Of a DNA stretch of 64,000 nucleotides, positions 23,461 to 33,407 are shown piece by piece. Within the stretch, counting starts at the first letter, position 1; every line of letters begins with the position of its first letter. The notes under the pieces were generated by a model, which made no database searches, was not told where the DNA came from, and saw nothing but the letters and a program-made list of their open reading frames with translations. Made by a program: the position numbers and the translations under genes. The stretch is from Dipteris shenzhenensis (Eukaryota; Polypodiophyta; Polypodiopsida; Gleicheniales): assembly GCA_047967505.1 (NCBI GenBank), contig CM106541.1. One strand, written 5' to 3'.

Positions 23461-24480
23461 AAGGAGGATGTGGAGGACATAGCAAGTGAAGAAGAATACG
23501 ATGTAGAATACTCCCTCAATAAGATGAGTCATGAAAATATGAATCTATTGGAGCAGATTGGAAGTTCATTCACTACTATGTTGTTAATTCGACAACAACC
23601 TCATTTTTTTGAATTTGATGAAGAAGAGATTTCAATCCTCTCAAATCCTAAGAATGAGGTTAATGTCAAAGTCATTACAACCATCCTCAGGTTTGATGCA
23701 GCCTTTTCCTTGGCTTTATACTTTGCTTATTTTGATTAAACCCAAGAAGCTAATACTTTTTTTTTTAATATAGTAATGTTATAGCAAATTTTTCACAAAA
23801 TATACAAAGCGTTTCATATATGCTCGATCCTCGTATTTCGGAAGTGCTTAGCAACAAAGAAGAAACCATAGAGAATGTTTGCAAGTGGTTGAAGCACGTT
23901 CCTATGAATGACGCACGAGTTATCTTTACAGCATATTATGAGAAGTAAGCATCAAACCCTACTTGTTTTTTCTATTGCATTGCTAGAATTGTCTCAAACA
24001 CAGTAATTATTCTTTATTGATAATGCAGCTCACATTGGAGTCTGGTAGTCGTGGACATCCTTGCGAAGAAGTGCTTCTTTGCCAACTCAATGACATCCGT
24101 CCATGGCAATGTGTTAGAGTAAGTATAGACTACAGTTGTTGTCACTTCTTGACATGTAGATTGATATGCAATGCACATATTCACTGTTGTTATATGTTTT
24201 GATGTGCAGATCAGCTCGAAAGTTAGTAGGTGCTATCAACATATAGTAATGCAGCAATGTGACTTGGCACAACAAATAGAGTATATAACATGTCAGGTAT
24301 CACATCAAGAGAATAGCCACATCTATAATTGTGGATGGAGGGTGGGCTACAATTGCTTTTTGGTACTTTGGTCAAATTTTTGAGATACAAAATGACACCA
24401 CACTGTCAACATATACGGATTTGCATCTCTATGCATTTATAACATGTACCATTCGAGCAATCATTGATTGCGAAAGGAAT
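23461..24480 (+). pseudogene. Ulp1/C48-type cysteine protease domain, tandem copy 2 (frameshifted)
   Basis: It has the same exon order as copies 1 and 3. Exon 1 is about 23461-23690 (SSFTTMLLIRQQPHFFEFDE), preceded by the acceptor TTATGGCAG. Exon 2 lies near 23774-23948 (VCKWLKHVPMNDARVIFTAY). Exon 3 lies near 24030-24118 (SHWSLVVVDILAKKCFFANS). Exon 4 runs from about 24210 (HIYNCGWRVGYNCFLVL). Donor and acceptor sites are conserved. Exon 4 changes frame near 24375-24385: the frame ending in LWSNF stops, and EIQNDTTLSTYTDLHLYAF continues one base out. The catalytic Cys and His are kept and the glycine before the Cys motif is lost. The frame of exon 4 then reads on into the first exon of copy 3. 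Confidence 0.6.
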
Positions 24481-24507
24481 GCCATCAAAGAGTCAAAGAG
24501 GATAGAA

Positions 24508-25715
24508 GACCTCAACTCTACAAACATGGCTTCATTAGAAGAATTGGGAAGCTCTTTTAATGTTAGGGTTATGATTCAACATAGACCTCAGTATCTTGAA
24601 TTTGGGGGAGAGGAGATTTCAATTCTCTCTAGAGCTTCAAATGAGGTCAATAACAACGTTATGATGGCCATTCTCAGGTTTGATACAAACTTTTTCTCTA
24701 CTTGATAATTCAATATTTTGATTAAATCTAATAAGCTAATATTCATTTATTTGTTGGTGCAGTATAGTTATCTCACGATTTGGTAGAGTCGTACAAAATC
24801 GTGTGTATATGTTGGATTCCCTCCTTTCTCCTATACTTAGCGATAGCAGAAAGACAATAGCCGATGTTTGTAAATTGTTACAGCCTTTACATTTACATGG
24901 CGTGCGAGTCCTATTTATGGCATATCATGAGATGTAAGTATCATGGCAACCTTTATTTTCATCTTATAATGGCAACATTGTGTTAAATAATAATGGTTCT
25001 TAATTATTCGTGTAGGGAACATTGGAGTCTGGTGGTTTGGGACCTTGAAGACAACTATTATTGGTTTGTTAACTCGATTGCAGGCTTTCATGGCTCAGTG
25101 CAAACGTAAGTATTCTATTAATCTATTGTTACTTCTATATTATGTACCTTATGTGATAAACACACTAAGTTTTTTTAATATGTCACGATGAGCAGGTCGA
25201 TTGAGAAGTTGGTATTTGCTATCAGAGAAACAGGACAGTACAAAGACTCGGTAGACTTCCAAAAGCATTTAGTAGTAGAGCAGGAAGATGGGCATAGTTG
25301 TGGGTGGAGAGTTGCCTACAACTGCATGTTGATTTTCAAAGAAATTTTCTCACTTAAGCCACAGATCTCATCGGAAGACTCTTTGGAGCTCAAATATTCA
25401 GAGGAGGATATACAATTGTTTTGGGCTGAAATCATTCGAGACCTAATTGCTGCCATTAGAATACAACATGCAACTGAAGCAATATCAGAGCTTCCCTTTA
25501 AGGAAGAGGATACTGAGTCTACTATGAAAGCACTGCACACTACAGAAGAAGTAGAGACCCAGTGTACACCTACAGCACCACAGCCTCCACAGGAAGCATC
25601 AGAAGAGTTGCCACCGCCTCCGCTTGCATTTAAGGAAGAGGATACTGAGTCTACTCCGAAAGCACTACATACTACAAAAGAAGTAGAGACCGAGTGTACA
25701 TCTACAGCACCATAG
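24508..25715 (+). CDS. Ulp1/C48-type cysteine protease, tandem copy 3 (best preserved)
   Basis: A spliced frame can be followed without a break. Exon 1 ends 24677 (MMAILS), exon 2 is 24763-24933, exon 3 is 25016-25105 and exon 4 is 25196-25715, with GT..AG at every junction. Exon 3 carries the catalytic His in EHWSLVVWDLEDNYYWFVNS. Exon 4 carries the catalytic Cys in DGHSCGWRVAYNC, which also fits the oxyanion Gln/Asp-x-x-Cys-Gly pattern loosely. The residue that is Asp in SUMO proteases (the 'yDS' position) is Asn here (VNS) in all three copies. After the protease domain come two copies of a ~40-residue repeat (FKEEDTEST.KALHTT.EVET). Known Ulp1 proteases cut SUMO or ubiquitin-like tails; in transposons their substrate is unknown. 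The frame ends at a TAG after TSTAP, and similar repeats continue briefly past it. Confidence 0.7.
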
Positions 25716-25794
25716 CCTCCATTGGAAGCATCAGAAGAGTTGCCACAGTCTCCACTAGAAGCATCACAAGAGTTGTGATGCATGTATGATGTTG

Positions 25795-26635
25795 TGTTTG
25801 TAGTTTTTGTTGATTATACATCAATTTGTGACTTATTACTTAAGTGGCATAATCTGATGATATTTATATAATTTCTTTATGCACACAATTTTATGATATG
25901 AATGTGTGATGATGTGATTATTTGGAAATAAATCCTTGTGTGATGAGAATTTTGATATGAATATGTGATGATGTAATATTTGTAATATATTTCTTCATGC
26001 ACACAATTTTATGATATGAATGTGTGATGATGTGATTATTTGGAAATAAATCCTTGTGTGATGAGAATTTTGATATGAATATGTGATGATGTAATATTTG
26101 TAATATATTTCTTCATGCACATAATTTTATGATATGAATGTGTGATGATGTGATTATTTGGAAATAAATCCTTGTGTGATGAGAATTTTGATATGAATAT
26201 GTGATGATGTAATATTTGTAATATATTTCTTCATGCACATAATTTTATGATATGAATGTGTGATGATGTGATTATTTGGAAATAAATCCCTGTGTGATGA
26301 GAATTTTGATATGAATATGTGATGATGTAATATTTGTAATATATTTCTTCATGCACACAATTTTATGATATGAATGTGTGATGATGTGATTATTTGGAAA
26401 TAAATCCCTGTGTGATGAGAATTTTGATATGAATATGTGATGATGTAATATTTGTAATATATTTCTTCATGCACACAATTTTATGATATGAATGTGTGAT
26501 GATGTGATTATTTGGAAATAAATCCCTGTGTGATGAGAATTTTGATATGAATATGTGATGATGTAATATTTGTAATATATTTCTTTATGCACACAATTTT
26601 ATGATATGAATGTGTGATGAGAATTTTATTCAGTT
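25795..26635. repeat. 118-bp minisatellite, about 7 copies
   Basis: Near-identical head-to-tail units with a 118-bp period: GGAAATAAATCC starts at 25924, 26042, 26160 and so on. Each unit contains ATATGAATATGTGATGATG, ATATTTCTTCATGCACACAA and TTGTGTGATGAGAATTTTG. Copies differ at few positions (CACACA/CACATA, CCTTG/CCCTG), which implies recent expansion. It starts 80 bp past the end of the Ulp1-like copy 3 and so falls in its 3' region. Confidence 0.92.
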
Positions 26636-26639
26636 GGAC

Positions 26640-27130
26640 AGTCTCCACTCACTTAAAGTAGAGCATTCGCAATGCTTCTCTCACTTTATTCCAACCCTTA
26701 TCCTTATCATCTCCACTCACTTAAAGTAGAGCATTCAATCTCCACTCGCTTTATTTCAACCCTTATCCTTATCATAGTGAACACATCGTGCCTCTCACTT
26801 TATTCCAACCCTTATCCTTATCATAGTGAACACATCGTGCCTTAGTGCACTTGTATTCTTCCATCCTAGTCCTTCCAGAAACACTCTCTTATTTCTTACA
26901 TCCTAGTCCTTCTGAGTACTTGTATTCTTCTATCCTAGTCCTTCCGCAAACACTCTCAGAGTCTTCTTTCATCCATCCTAATAACCAAGTATTCTTCTAT
27001 CCTAGTTCTTCCACAAACACTCTCTTCTTTCATCCATCCTAGTGCTTCTCATTAACTTGTATTCTTCCATCGTAGTCCTTCCGCAGACACTCTCTTCTTT
27101 CTTGCATCGTAGTCCATCTCCCTTTCTTTA
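26640..27130 (+). repeat. CT-rich degenerate tandem repeats (upstream of the 150-aa ORF)
   Basis: Two motif families: CTTTATTCCAACCCTTATCC with a following TTATCATAGTGAACACATCG (26675-26840), and TATTCTTCCATCCTAGTCC with a following TTCCGCAAACACTCTC (26855-27110). The repeats run up to the start codon of the next gene and may be its leader. Confidence 0.65.
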
Positions 27131-27144
27131 TCATCTCCCCACCC

Positions 27145-27597
27145 ATGGATGTCCTTGGCATTGTCGAAGACGTGGAGTTCGGAATTAACAATCTCAAAGA
27201 ATGGATTGTTGATCAAGGAGCACAGAGAGAGGCCAGAATTCGACAAGGTTCTCCTTTGACACACATGGAGAGAGAGGAATTTGCTGCACAAAGGCACGCA
27301 GAGAGGGAGGAGACTCTCAAGATAGCAGAGAGTGAAAGACTTTTAAGACGTATGATAAAAGCACGACAAGATCTATTAGACTTCTTAAGTAACCTGCGTT
27401 ATCGCAGCTCTCGTCATGGGCGATTTGATGTGGATGCCGAGAGAACAATAAGAGCCTCTCAGAGAAATTATAAAGAAACAATTTGTGATTGCTTAAATTT
27501 CTTCTTCGCATGTAATTATGTTGAGGATACAGCTGTGGAGGCAGTGAAAGATTGGGTTGTTGAGAACATAAGAGAGACCAATGATGAGATCTTCTAG
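27145..27597 (+). CDS. Small helical protein of unknown function (150 aa)
   Basis: A complete open frame starting at ATG 27145 (ACCCATGGATG, a good plant context) and ending TAG 27597. The product, MDVLGIVEDV..., is rich in Glu, Arg and Leu and is predicted mainly helical by its residue pattern. A charged middle segment (about residues 30-75, EREEFAAQRHAEREETLKIA) could form a coiled coil. A basic patch (LRYRSSRHGRFDVDAERTIR) follows, then a C-terminal helix with Cys residues (CDCLNFFFACNY). I do not recognise the family. It has the same orientation as the Ulp1-like cluster and follows it after ~1.4 kb of repeats, so it could be another gene of the same mobile unit or an independent host gene. 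Confidence 0.55.
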   Translation: MDVLGIVEDVEFGINNLKEWIVDQGAQREARIRQGSPLTHMEREEFAAQRHAEREETLKIAESERLLRRMIKARQDLLDFLSNLRYRSSRHGRFDVDAERTIRASQRNYKETICDCLNFFFACNYVEDTAVEAVKDWVVENIRETNDEIF

Positions 27598-28140
27598 ACT
27601 TAGATAAGAGAGACTATATTAAGGTGTTTTTTGACACCATATGGCTTTGTATTAAGGTGTTTTTTGACACCATATGGCTTTGAGTAATATGATCTACTTC
27701 TTGTACAAATGTGATGTTAAGATGATGTAAGAGAGACTGTATTAAGGTGTTTTTTAACACTATACTTCTTTGAGTAATATGATCTACTTCTTTACAAATG
27801 TGATGTGCTCTTTTTGAAATGTACTCTAGTTTTCATAACATGTCATGCCATTTTTTCTAATTTGATTTTTTAAAATCTTACTTTTTGTCTCTTTTAACAA
27901 TGTGATGTACTCTATTTTTAATGTACTCTAGTTTTAATAACATCTCACGTCATTTTTTCTAATTTGATTTTTTAAAATCTTCCTTTTTGACTCAATGTTT
28001 TGTTTTATAAGAGCCTCTTTTTTTGAAATGTTTTATCCAAAATTATCTCACAAAATGAATTTGGACAGTGCAAGAGTCCAAAATTAATGAAATAGGTGTT
28101 AATGGCAATAGTTTAATTGATTTTTGAAATTTACATGTAG
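27598..28140 (+). repeat. 3' region with short repeats and a hairpin
   Basis: The phrase TTAAGGTGTTTTTTGACACC with ATATGGCTTTG following occurs twice and a variant a third time (27617-27770); GGTGTTTTTTGACACC is a 5-bp stem with a T-rich loop. A second pair, ATGTACTCTAGTTTT..ATTTTTTCTAATTTGATTTT, occurs at about 27820 and 27917. No gene is seen. Confidence 0.55.
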
Positions 28141-28363
28141 CAATTCATAAAAGAGTTTCAATCCTTCTCCCTCTAAAAATGTCTCTTGTGAACACTCATT
28201 GGGAATTTCAATTGAGACTATGAATATGCTCCAAAAGACGTGGAAAACTAAGCTAGGCAGAATAATGTTATTATGAATAAAAGTTATTATAAGATCCTCC
28301 CAATGCAACCTCAACGTTAGTGAGAGTGTCGATATAGATGCGTTGAAAGGACGTGATCTAAGG

Positions 28364-28790
28364 CAGGGTTCACACACATCCACGGATGGCTGAACCCTTC
28401 CCAAGGAGTGGCCCTCCGCATGGAATGGGCACCCATCCCATCTTCATTTCACACACGACCGGATGGATAGAAATATAGCTATTTAATGTGAGCTATACGC
28501 TCTATTATAAGTGGCTTGGTGGTAAGGTTGCCTGGTCACTACGCGATCACGTGTTTGAATCTAGTCAATGGTTTAAGAGGTGATTTTATCGCATGAATCA
28601 TTTTTTGATTGGCGGAGTGAGGCGGACACAGCGCAGGGGCAAGCTTGGGATGCCGAACGCCCGTGTGTGAAATGCACTTTGATGGGCTTCTGAATTTCAT
28701 TGGAGGAGTGACTTTGCACTTTCATGGGCTTCTATGGGAGGAGAGACTTTTTTTCAACTTGTCCACCGGTGCGGATGTGTGTGAACCCAG
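28364..28790. mobile_element. Foldback/MITE-like element with ~20-bp inverted ends
   Basis: The left end CAGGGTTCACACACATCCAC is matched on the right, in complement, by CTGGGTTCACACACATCCGC (28771-28790). A second inverted pair lies inside (CATTTCACACACG near 28445 and its complement near 28665). No clear target duplication is visible, so the exact ends are uncertain. The core holds a tRNA-like segment (28505-28565). Confidence 0.5.
28505..28620 (+). mobile_element. tRNA-like/SINE-like segment
   Basis: GTGGCTTGGTGGTAAGGTTG matches the head of plant SINEs and an RNA polymerase III A box. GTGTTTGAATCTAGTC, ~45 bp downstream, matches a B box (GGTTCGANTC type). The spacing fits a tRNA-derived promoter, but the sequence does not fold into a full cloverleaf with paired acceptor arms, so this is not a functional tRNA gene call. 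Confidence 0.5.
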
Positions 28791-29861
28791 CGTGCACCAG
28801 CCTTGGCGGTATCGAACGAATTGTCGCTCTCTGTTTGGCGCGATGACTATCTCCCTGATGGCCTACAGATGTCGATCTCGTAAATCGAATTTGAGCTGCT
28901 TAAGTGTGAACAGTGGGGAAGCTCGTAAAGTTATTTATACTGTAATACTATATACATGTTATGCACTCTTTGCTGTGATTAATGCTGGCTCTCGCATTCC
29001 CAGCACTGCGAGGAAGGAAGCATTGGAGCAAGTTACAACGAAATCCACTGTCCACAATCTACTCAACGAAGAGCAAGCCTTACTTCCCCAATTAACCCTT
29101 TCTGATCATCGATGTAGCACTGATTGGAACGAGCAGAGGCGTGTGTGGATGGATGGTGATACCATAGTTGGTGCGACGGGTGACAGGAGACCGTGAAGTG
29201 CGTTGGGGAGGTAGCGTCCGAGCGGCAGCCATGGTTGACTGATTGATAGGGAGGCGGTGGAGGTACTAAAATATGCTTGCTGAGAAGAATCTCCAAGGGA
29301 TTAGATTTTGCTCTCGCCGTGTGGAAATAGCGGGGGAACGTGGGCATTGGGCAGTCTCATCCATCCAAAAATGAAGAAATAATAACGAGAAGAACTAGAA
29401 GACGACAAAGTATAAAACTTCTGAATCATACCTATTACCATGCACAGATTGATTTCAAACATGGTATCCAAACGAGAATGAAAGTCGAGACTACAACCAA
29501 GAACCATGCACAGCTTCATTTCACCTCGCTGCATTTCGAAATCTACCGGTCTCATTATCTGAAGCAATCCTTCCATCGACCTCGATTCACGTTACTTTCA
29601 CGATTCGTCTAGCAATCTATCAAGTAGAGTTCTCTCACGCAACTTCCTATAGCAACGCGCTTTGCCAAAGTCCTGTTGAACCGCTCAATCCTGATCTACT
29701 CTTCTCTCTCTCTCTCTCTCCCTCTCTCTCTCTTCGTCTCTCTCTCCTTCCAAGCAACTCCCCACGGTCAACCGACTGCTCCCCTCCCCTCCTCTTATAC
29801 CCAGCATCCCTCCTTCCATCTTCCCTCATCTGCATCGCACCTGCCCTGGCTCTCACCCACC
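28791..29861 (+). promoter_or_regulatory. Upstream region and CT-rich leader of the aspartic protease gene
   Basis: No convincing gene. An open frame at 28645-29196 crosses the inverted-repeat element and has no recognisable domain. Immediately before the protease start codon, 29700-29760 is a (TC)n tract, a common feature of plant 5' leaders. No clear TATA box was pinned down. Confidence 0.35.
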
Positions 29862-31305
29862 ATGCCGCACGCCCCAGCTTCCCTCCTCCTCCTCCTCCTC
29901 CTCCTCCTCCCTACTCCTCCTCCTCCTCCTCCCTTCTCTAGCTTCCAGCCTTCTTGCCCTCCCCCAGCTCCAACTCCTCCGAAATTCCGATACGACTGCC
30001 AGCTTCCCCGTCTTCCACCACATTACTCCCCCGCTCCTCCCCGCCCTGGATCGTCGACTTACGCTTGACGCCGCACAGAATTCCTCCTCCCCTCCAGCCA
30101 ACCTCCGTAGCCAACTCATCACCCCCAATGAACCCTTCGGTCAATACTTTGCCGTCTTGCAGCTGGGTTCCCCCGCCAAGGAGATAGCCGTTATCATTGA
30201 TACAGGAAGCGAATTGTTGTGGGTGCAGTGCGAGCCCTGCTTGCAATGCGGGACGCAGACCCGCGATCCCATCTTCGATCCAGCTCAATCGTCGTCCTAC
30301 AAGGCATTAGCGTGTAATGCCTGCATCGGCGATGCAAGCGTTGCCGTGGCGTGCTCCACGACCGACCAGTGCGTTTATGGCGTCACTTACCGAGATAACA
30401 GCTACAGCATAGGTTTGCTTTCGACAGAGACCCTGACCATCCCGACTACCAATGGATCACCGTTTCAACGGCCGGAGACTGTTTTTGGATGTGGATCCAA
30501 TAATACGGTTCGAGCGGAGTCATTCAATGGTTCGGGCTTGATGGGGCTCAATCGAGGCAATTTCTCCATACCTACTCAACTGCGAGTCGATGTATTCTCC
30601 TACTGTCTTCCTGATCGTGTGCACAACCTTCAGTCCACCGGTTACTTAACTTTTGGGAAAAGCAGCAGTTCGTCTCCGAAGCTACAATATACTCCCCTCA
30701 TACAAACTCCGTTTCTTTCCCAATTTTACTATCTGAACATGACTGGAGTCAGCGTGAACGGTAATCTCCTAGATATCCCCAGCTCCGCCTTTGAGATTGT
30801 CTCAGGAGATGGAGGAACGGTCATCGATTCAGGAACCATCTTAACGAGCTTTGTAGACATAGCATACACCGCAGTTGCCGACGCGTTCGTCGCTGCGATA
30901 GATCCCTCCGTGCACAGGTCTAAAAGACCGGCTGATTCTACTTACTTGTGTTACCAAGTCCCCTTATCCCAGCAGAATGCCCCGACTGCTCCGAAAGTAA
31001 CACTTCACTTTGCTGGTCCGGTTGATATTGACCTTCAGACAGATCATCTCTTCCTCCACGTTGACAACGATTCTACATACAATTACTACTGCATGGCTTT
31101 CAGCAATGCAGGGAAGGAGTCTGGCGCCAAGAATTTCTTCGGGAATTATCAGCAACAGAATTTCCTGGTTGAATATGATTTGGGCAATTCTAGAGTTGGC
31201 TTTGCTCCCACCCAATGTAGTGAGGGGAACTCCTTCAACTCATGGCAGTCTTTCACACGCTTAGTTTGGATCTTTCCCTCGCTATTGTTGATATTGACAC
31301 TATAG
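29862..31305 (+). pseudogene. Nepenthesin/CDR1-like aspartic protease, frameshifted in the signal peptide
   Basis: An intronless A1-family (plant atypical) aspartic protease. The catalytic motifs are DTGS at 30199-30210 and DSGT at 30826-30837. Nepenthesin-type cysteines lie after the first motif (WVQCEPCLQCG), with FGCGSNN, a GLMGLNRG flap-side motif, YYLNMTGVSVNG, and a closing GNYQQQNFLVEYDLGNSRVGFA. The C-terminal FTRLVWIFPSLLLILTL is hydrophobic, like a GPI-anchor or membrane tail. The ATG at 29862 (ACCATGC) starts MPHAPASLLLLLLLLL, a signal peptide encoded by a CTC repeat. The mature frame is one base out and continues from the same repeat (LLLLLLPSLASSLLALPQ). The shift is a single extra base within the CTC tract (~29885-29930), so this is either a slippage mutation or a sequencing error. 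Such enzymes act in the apoplast, in defence or development. Confidence 0.8.
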
Positions 31306-32200
31306 CGCGAGTCTAGAGATAAGTAAACTTTCTTCATTCCCTAGCTTCTGTCGTATATGACAGCCCGAGTTTCCAGCTCGATTCAATCCTCAATCATGAG
31401 ATTGCATCTTGCCTCATACATTAGACTTCGCATCGGTAAGTCCAGAATTCACGTCCTGATTCAGGGCGGGTATTCAGATATTCGGGTATTTAGAATATCT
31501 GAGGACAATTCTGGTCTACCGTTTGTGTGTGGCCTTGTAAAAACTTTTATCCTCCGAGTTTCACGCGGAGCATAAGCTTATTCTACAAACGTCCAAAACA
31601 GGATCGTGCGTTCTAGATTGAAAATTCAAAATCTTTGTATAAATGCCAATGGCCATTGTTCTTAGGCAGTTCTTTCACTAGCAATGGGAACCATTTATCA
31701 TGTTTGCGGAGAGGGCACAATACTCCTTCGTTGTTGATTTAGGGATCTCCAAGTTTCCACGCAGGACGGGGACGAAGGAAATCTCACAAGGTTAGACGTC
31801 ATTTGGTTTGAGCACGTCACTATGTACGAGTAACAAATTCTTGCTCCACAACAAAAAGTAAAATAGATTTATTTGATTGGTCTCCCACACTTACTTTATT
31901 CCATTTTGTGTGAACGCATTTTCTTGTAGCATTTGGGGTCCCCATACCCCTAAGATTCTCCCAAAAAAGGTGTAGTTAACAAATGGAGAGGGGCCTTCAC
32001 CAATAATTACACTACAACCTTTCTAGAAATTCCTTTTAAATCGGGTCCAAAGAGCAACCAAAATTTTATAGGCACACATAACCAATCCTCTCTAATTATA
32101 ACACATACAATAGTAACTACACACATCAAAAGCTAAAGAAAATAATAGCATTGATAAAAAAACACACATGCAAACACACCACTGAAACAATTAGGCCCAA
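31306..32200. other. Intergenic, no gene seen
   Basis: 3' flank of the protease gene. I see no open frame with recognisable domains, no repeats and no RNA gene. Confidence 0.5.
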
Positions 32201-32206
32201 ATATAC

Positions 32207-32207
32207 A

Positions 32208-32262
<55 letters not shown>
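32207..32262. repeat. (TC)n(AC)n compound microsatellite
   Basis: An uninterrupted CTCTCT tract passes directly into an ACACAC tract, then a short A run. Confidence 0.9.
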
Positions 32263-32265
<3 letters not shown>

Positions 32266-32780
32266 AGATTGAAAGAGCTAATGCAAGCAAAAGGGGACAA
32301 TATAGCTAAGTGAACGAGGCCACGTGAAGAAGCCATGTAACAAAGCCAAAACAAACATGCTCACACCACAAACATAGTGCAACCACTATATTAAATATAA
32401 TTAGGAGAGGCACCCATGGCAAATAGTTGAGAAAGAAACAACAGTAGTGAATCATAAGATAGTTAAAGGACAAAGATTGTACATGTAAGAGCGAGCAAAC
32501 AATGGAGAGAAAGCAACCCAATGTGGCTACATGAGAACAAGGGTGGGGGGGAGAGAAGGTGGGCATAGAGTCATAGCAAAAAGAGGAGAAGCTAGCCATA
32601 GAAGAGAAGGTGGGGGATCTACAACATATGGATCCATTTCCATCAAATATGGCTATACTAATACTAGTAGTCAAAAAAATGTAAAGCAAGTATACTCTAA
32701 CTCCCAAGAGCACAAAAATCATTTGTTCTATATTTTTAATCATTTGATATATAAAAGTACACAACAAGACAAAGCACCCA
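32263..32780. other. Intergenic, no gene seen
   Basis: AT-rich DNA. Open frames on both strands are short, without recognisable motifs. Confidence 0.45.
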
Positions 32781-32784
32781 TAGA

Positions 32785-33095
32785 CGCGCACATAGATGCG
32801 TTTACTGAACTTAAAAAGAAACTTACGAGCGTGTCTATTTTTGCGTTTAGAGACCTACGTCTAACAGTGCGTCTATATAGCAGACAGACGCACATATAGA
32901 TGCGCATCTAGATGCGTAAATAGACGCTCCGCTAAAAAATTTAAAAACACACATACGCATCGTTAAATGCGTGTATAGACGCATTTATAAACGTTCTTAT
33001 AGACGCGTTTATAGATGCACAAATAAATGCTTCTCAAACAGACATACGCATATATAGATGTGTTTATAGACGCACTGATAGACGCACTATATAAT
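32785..33095. repeat. Cluster of short ATAGACGC-type repeats
   Basis: About 15 copies of a degenerate 8-12-bp motif, TATAGACGCG/ATAGATGCGT, occur in both orientations within ~300 bp (examples: 32781, 32790, 32870, 32889, 32980, 33003, 33070). Dense short motifs of this kind at one end of a transposon-type gene resemble the subterminal binding sites of CACTA/En-Spm elements. No CACTA terminus was found next to them. Confidence 0.6.
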
Positions 33096-33407
33096 ATATT
33101 TTTTTAAATTTACAGAATGCTGTGTATGTTGTGTATGCTATATAGTTACAAGAATCCCATTTCCACATTGTGTAATTCAATTCTTACAGCCAACCGCATT
33201 TTAATTACAATTCCAAATAAAACATTACAACTCCAAAACGAAATAAAATTGAAAGCTCAAAAAGTGCTTGTATGTACATATAGCACGAAGCTAAGCCACG
33301 TTATGTGGCTTCAAGTACAAAAAATAAGAGGAGTGTATATACAAGAGGCACGAAGCCAAGCCAGTGGCTTTAAGTACAAAAAAGAGTAGCTAGCACTACT
33401 TCTACGA

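Noticed and set aside
25316-25783. 155-codon frame on the complement of the Ulp1-like copy 3
   Set aside because: It is the shadow of the real coding exon and its repeats (Ser/Gly/Val-rich translation).
28505-28580. Functional tRNA gene
   Set aside because: A and B boxes are present but I could not pair an acceptor stem, so it was recorded only as SINE-like.
28645-29196. 183-codon open frame upstream of the aspartic protease
   Set aside because: It crosses an inverted-repeat element, has no recognisable domain and low-quality codon pattern.
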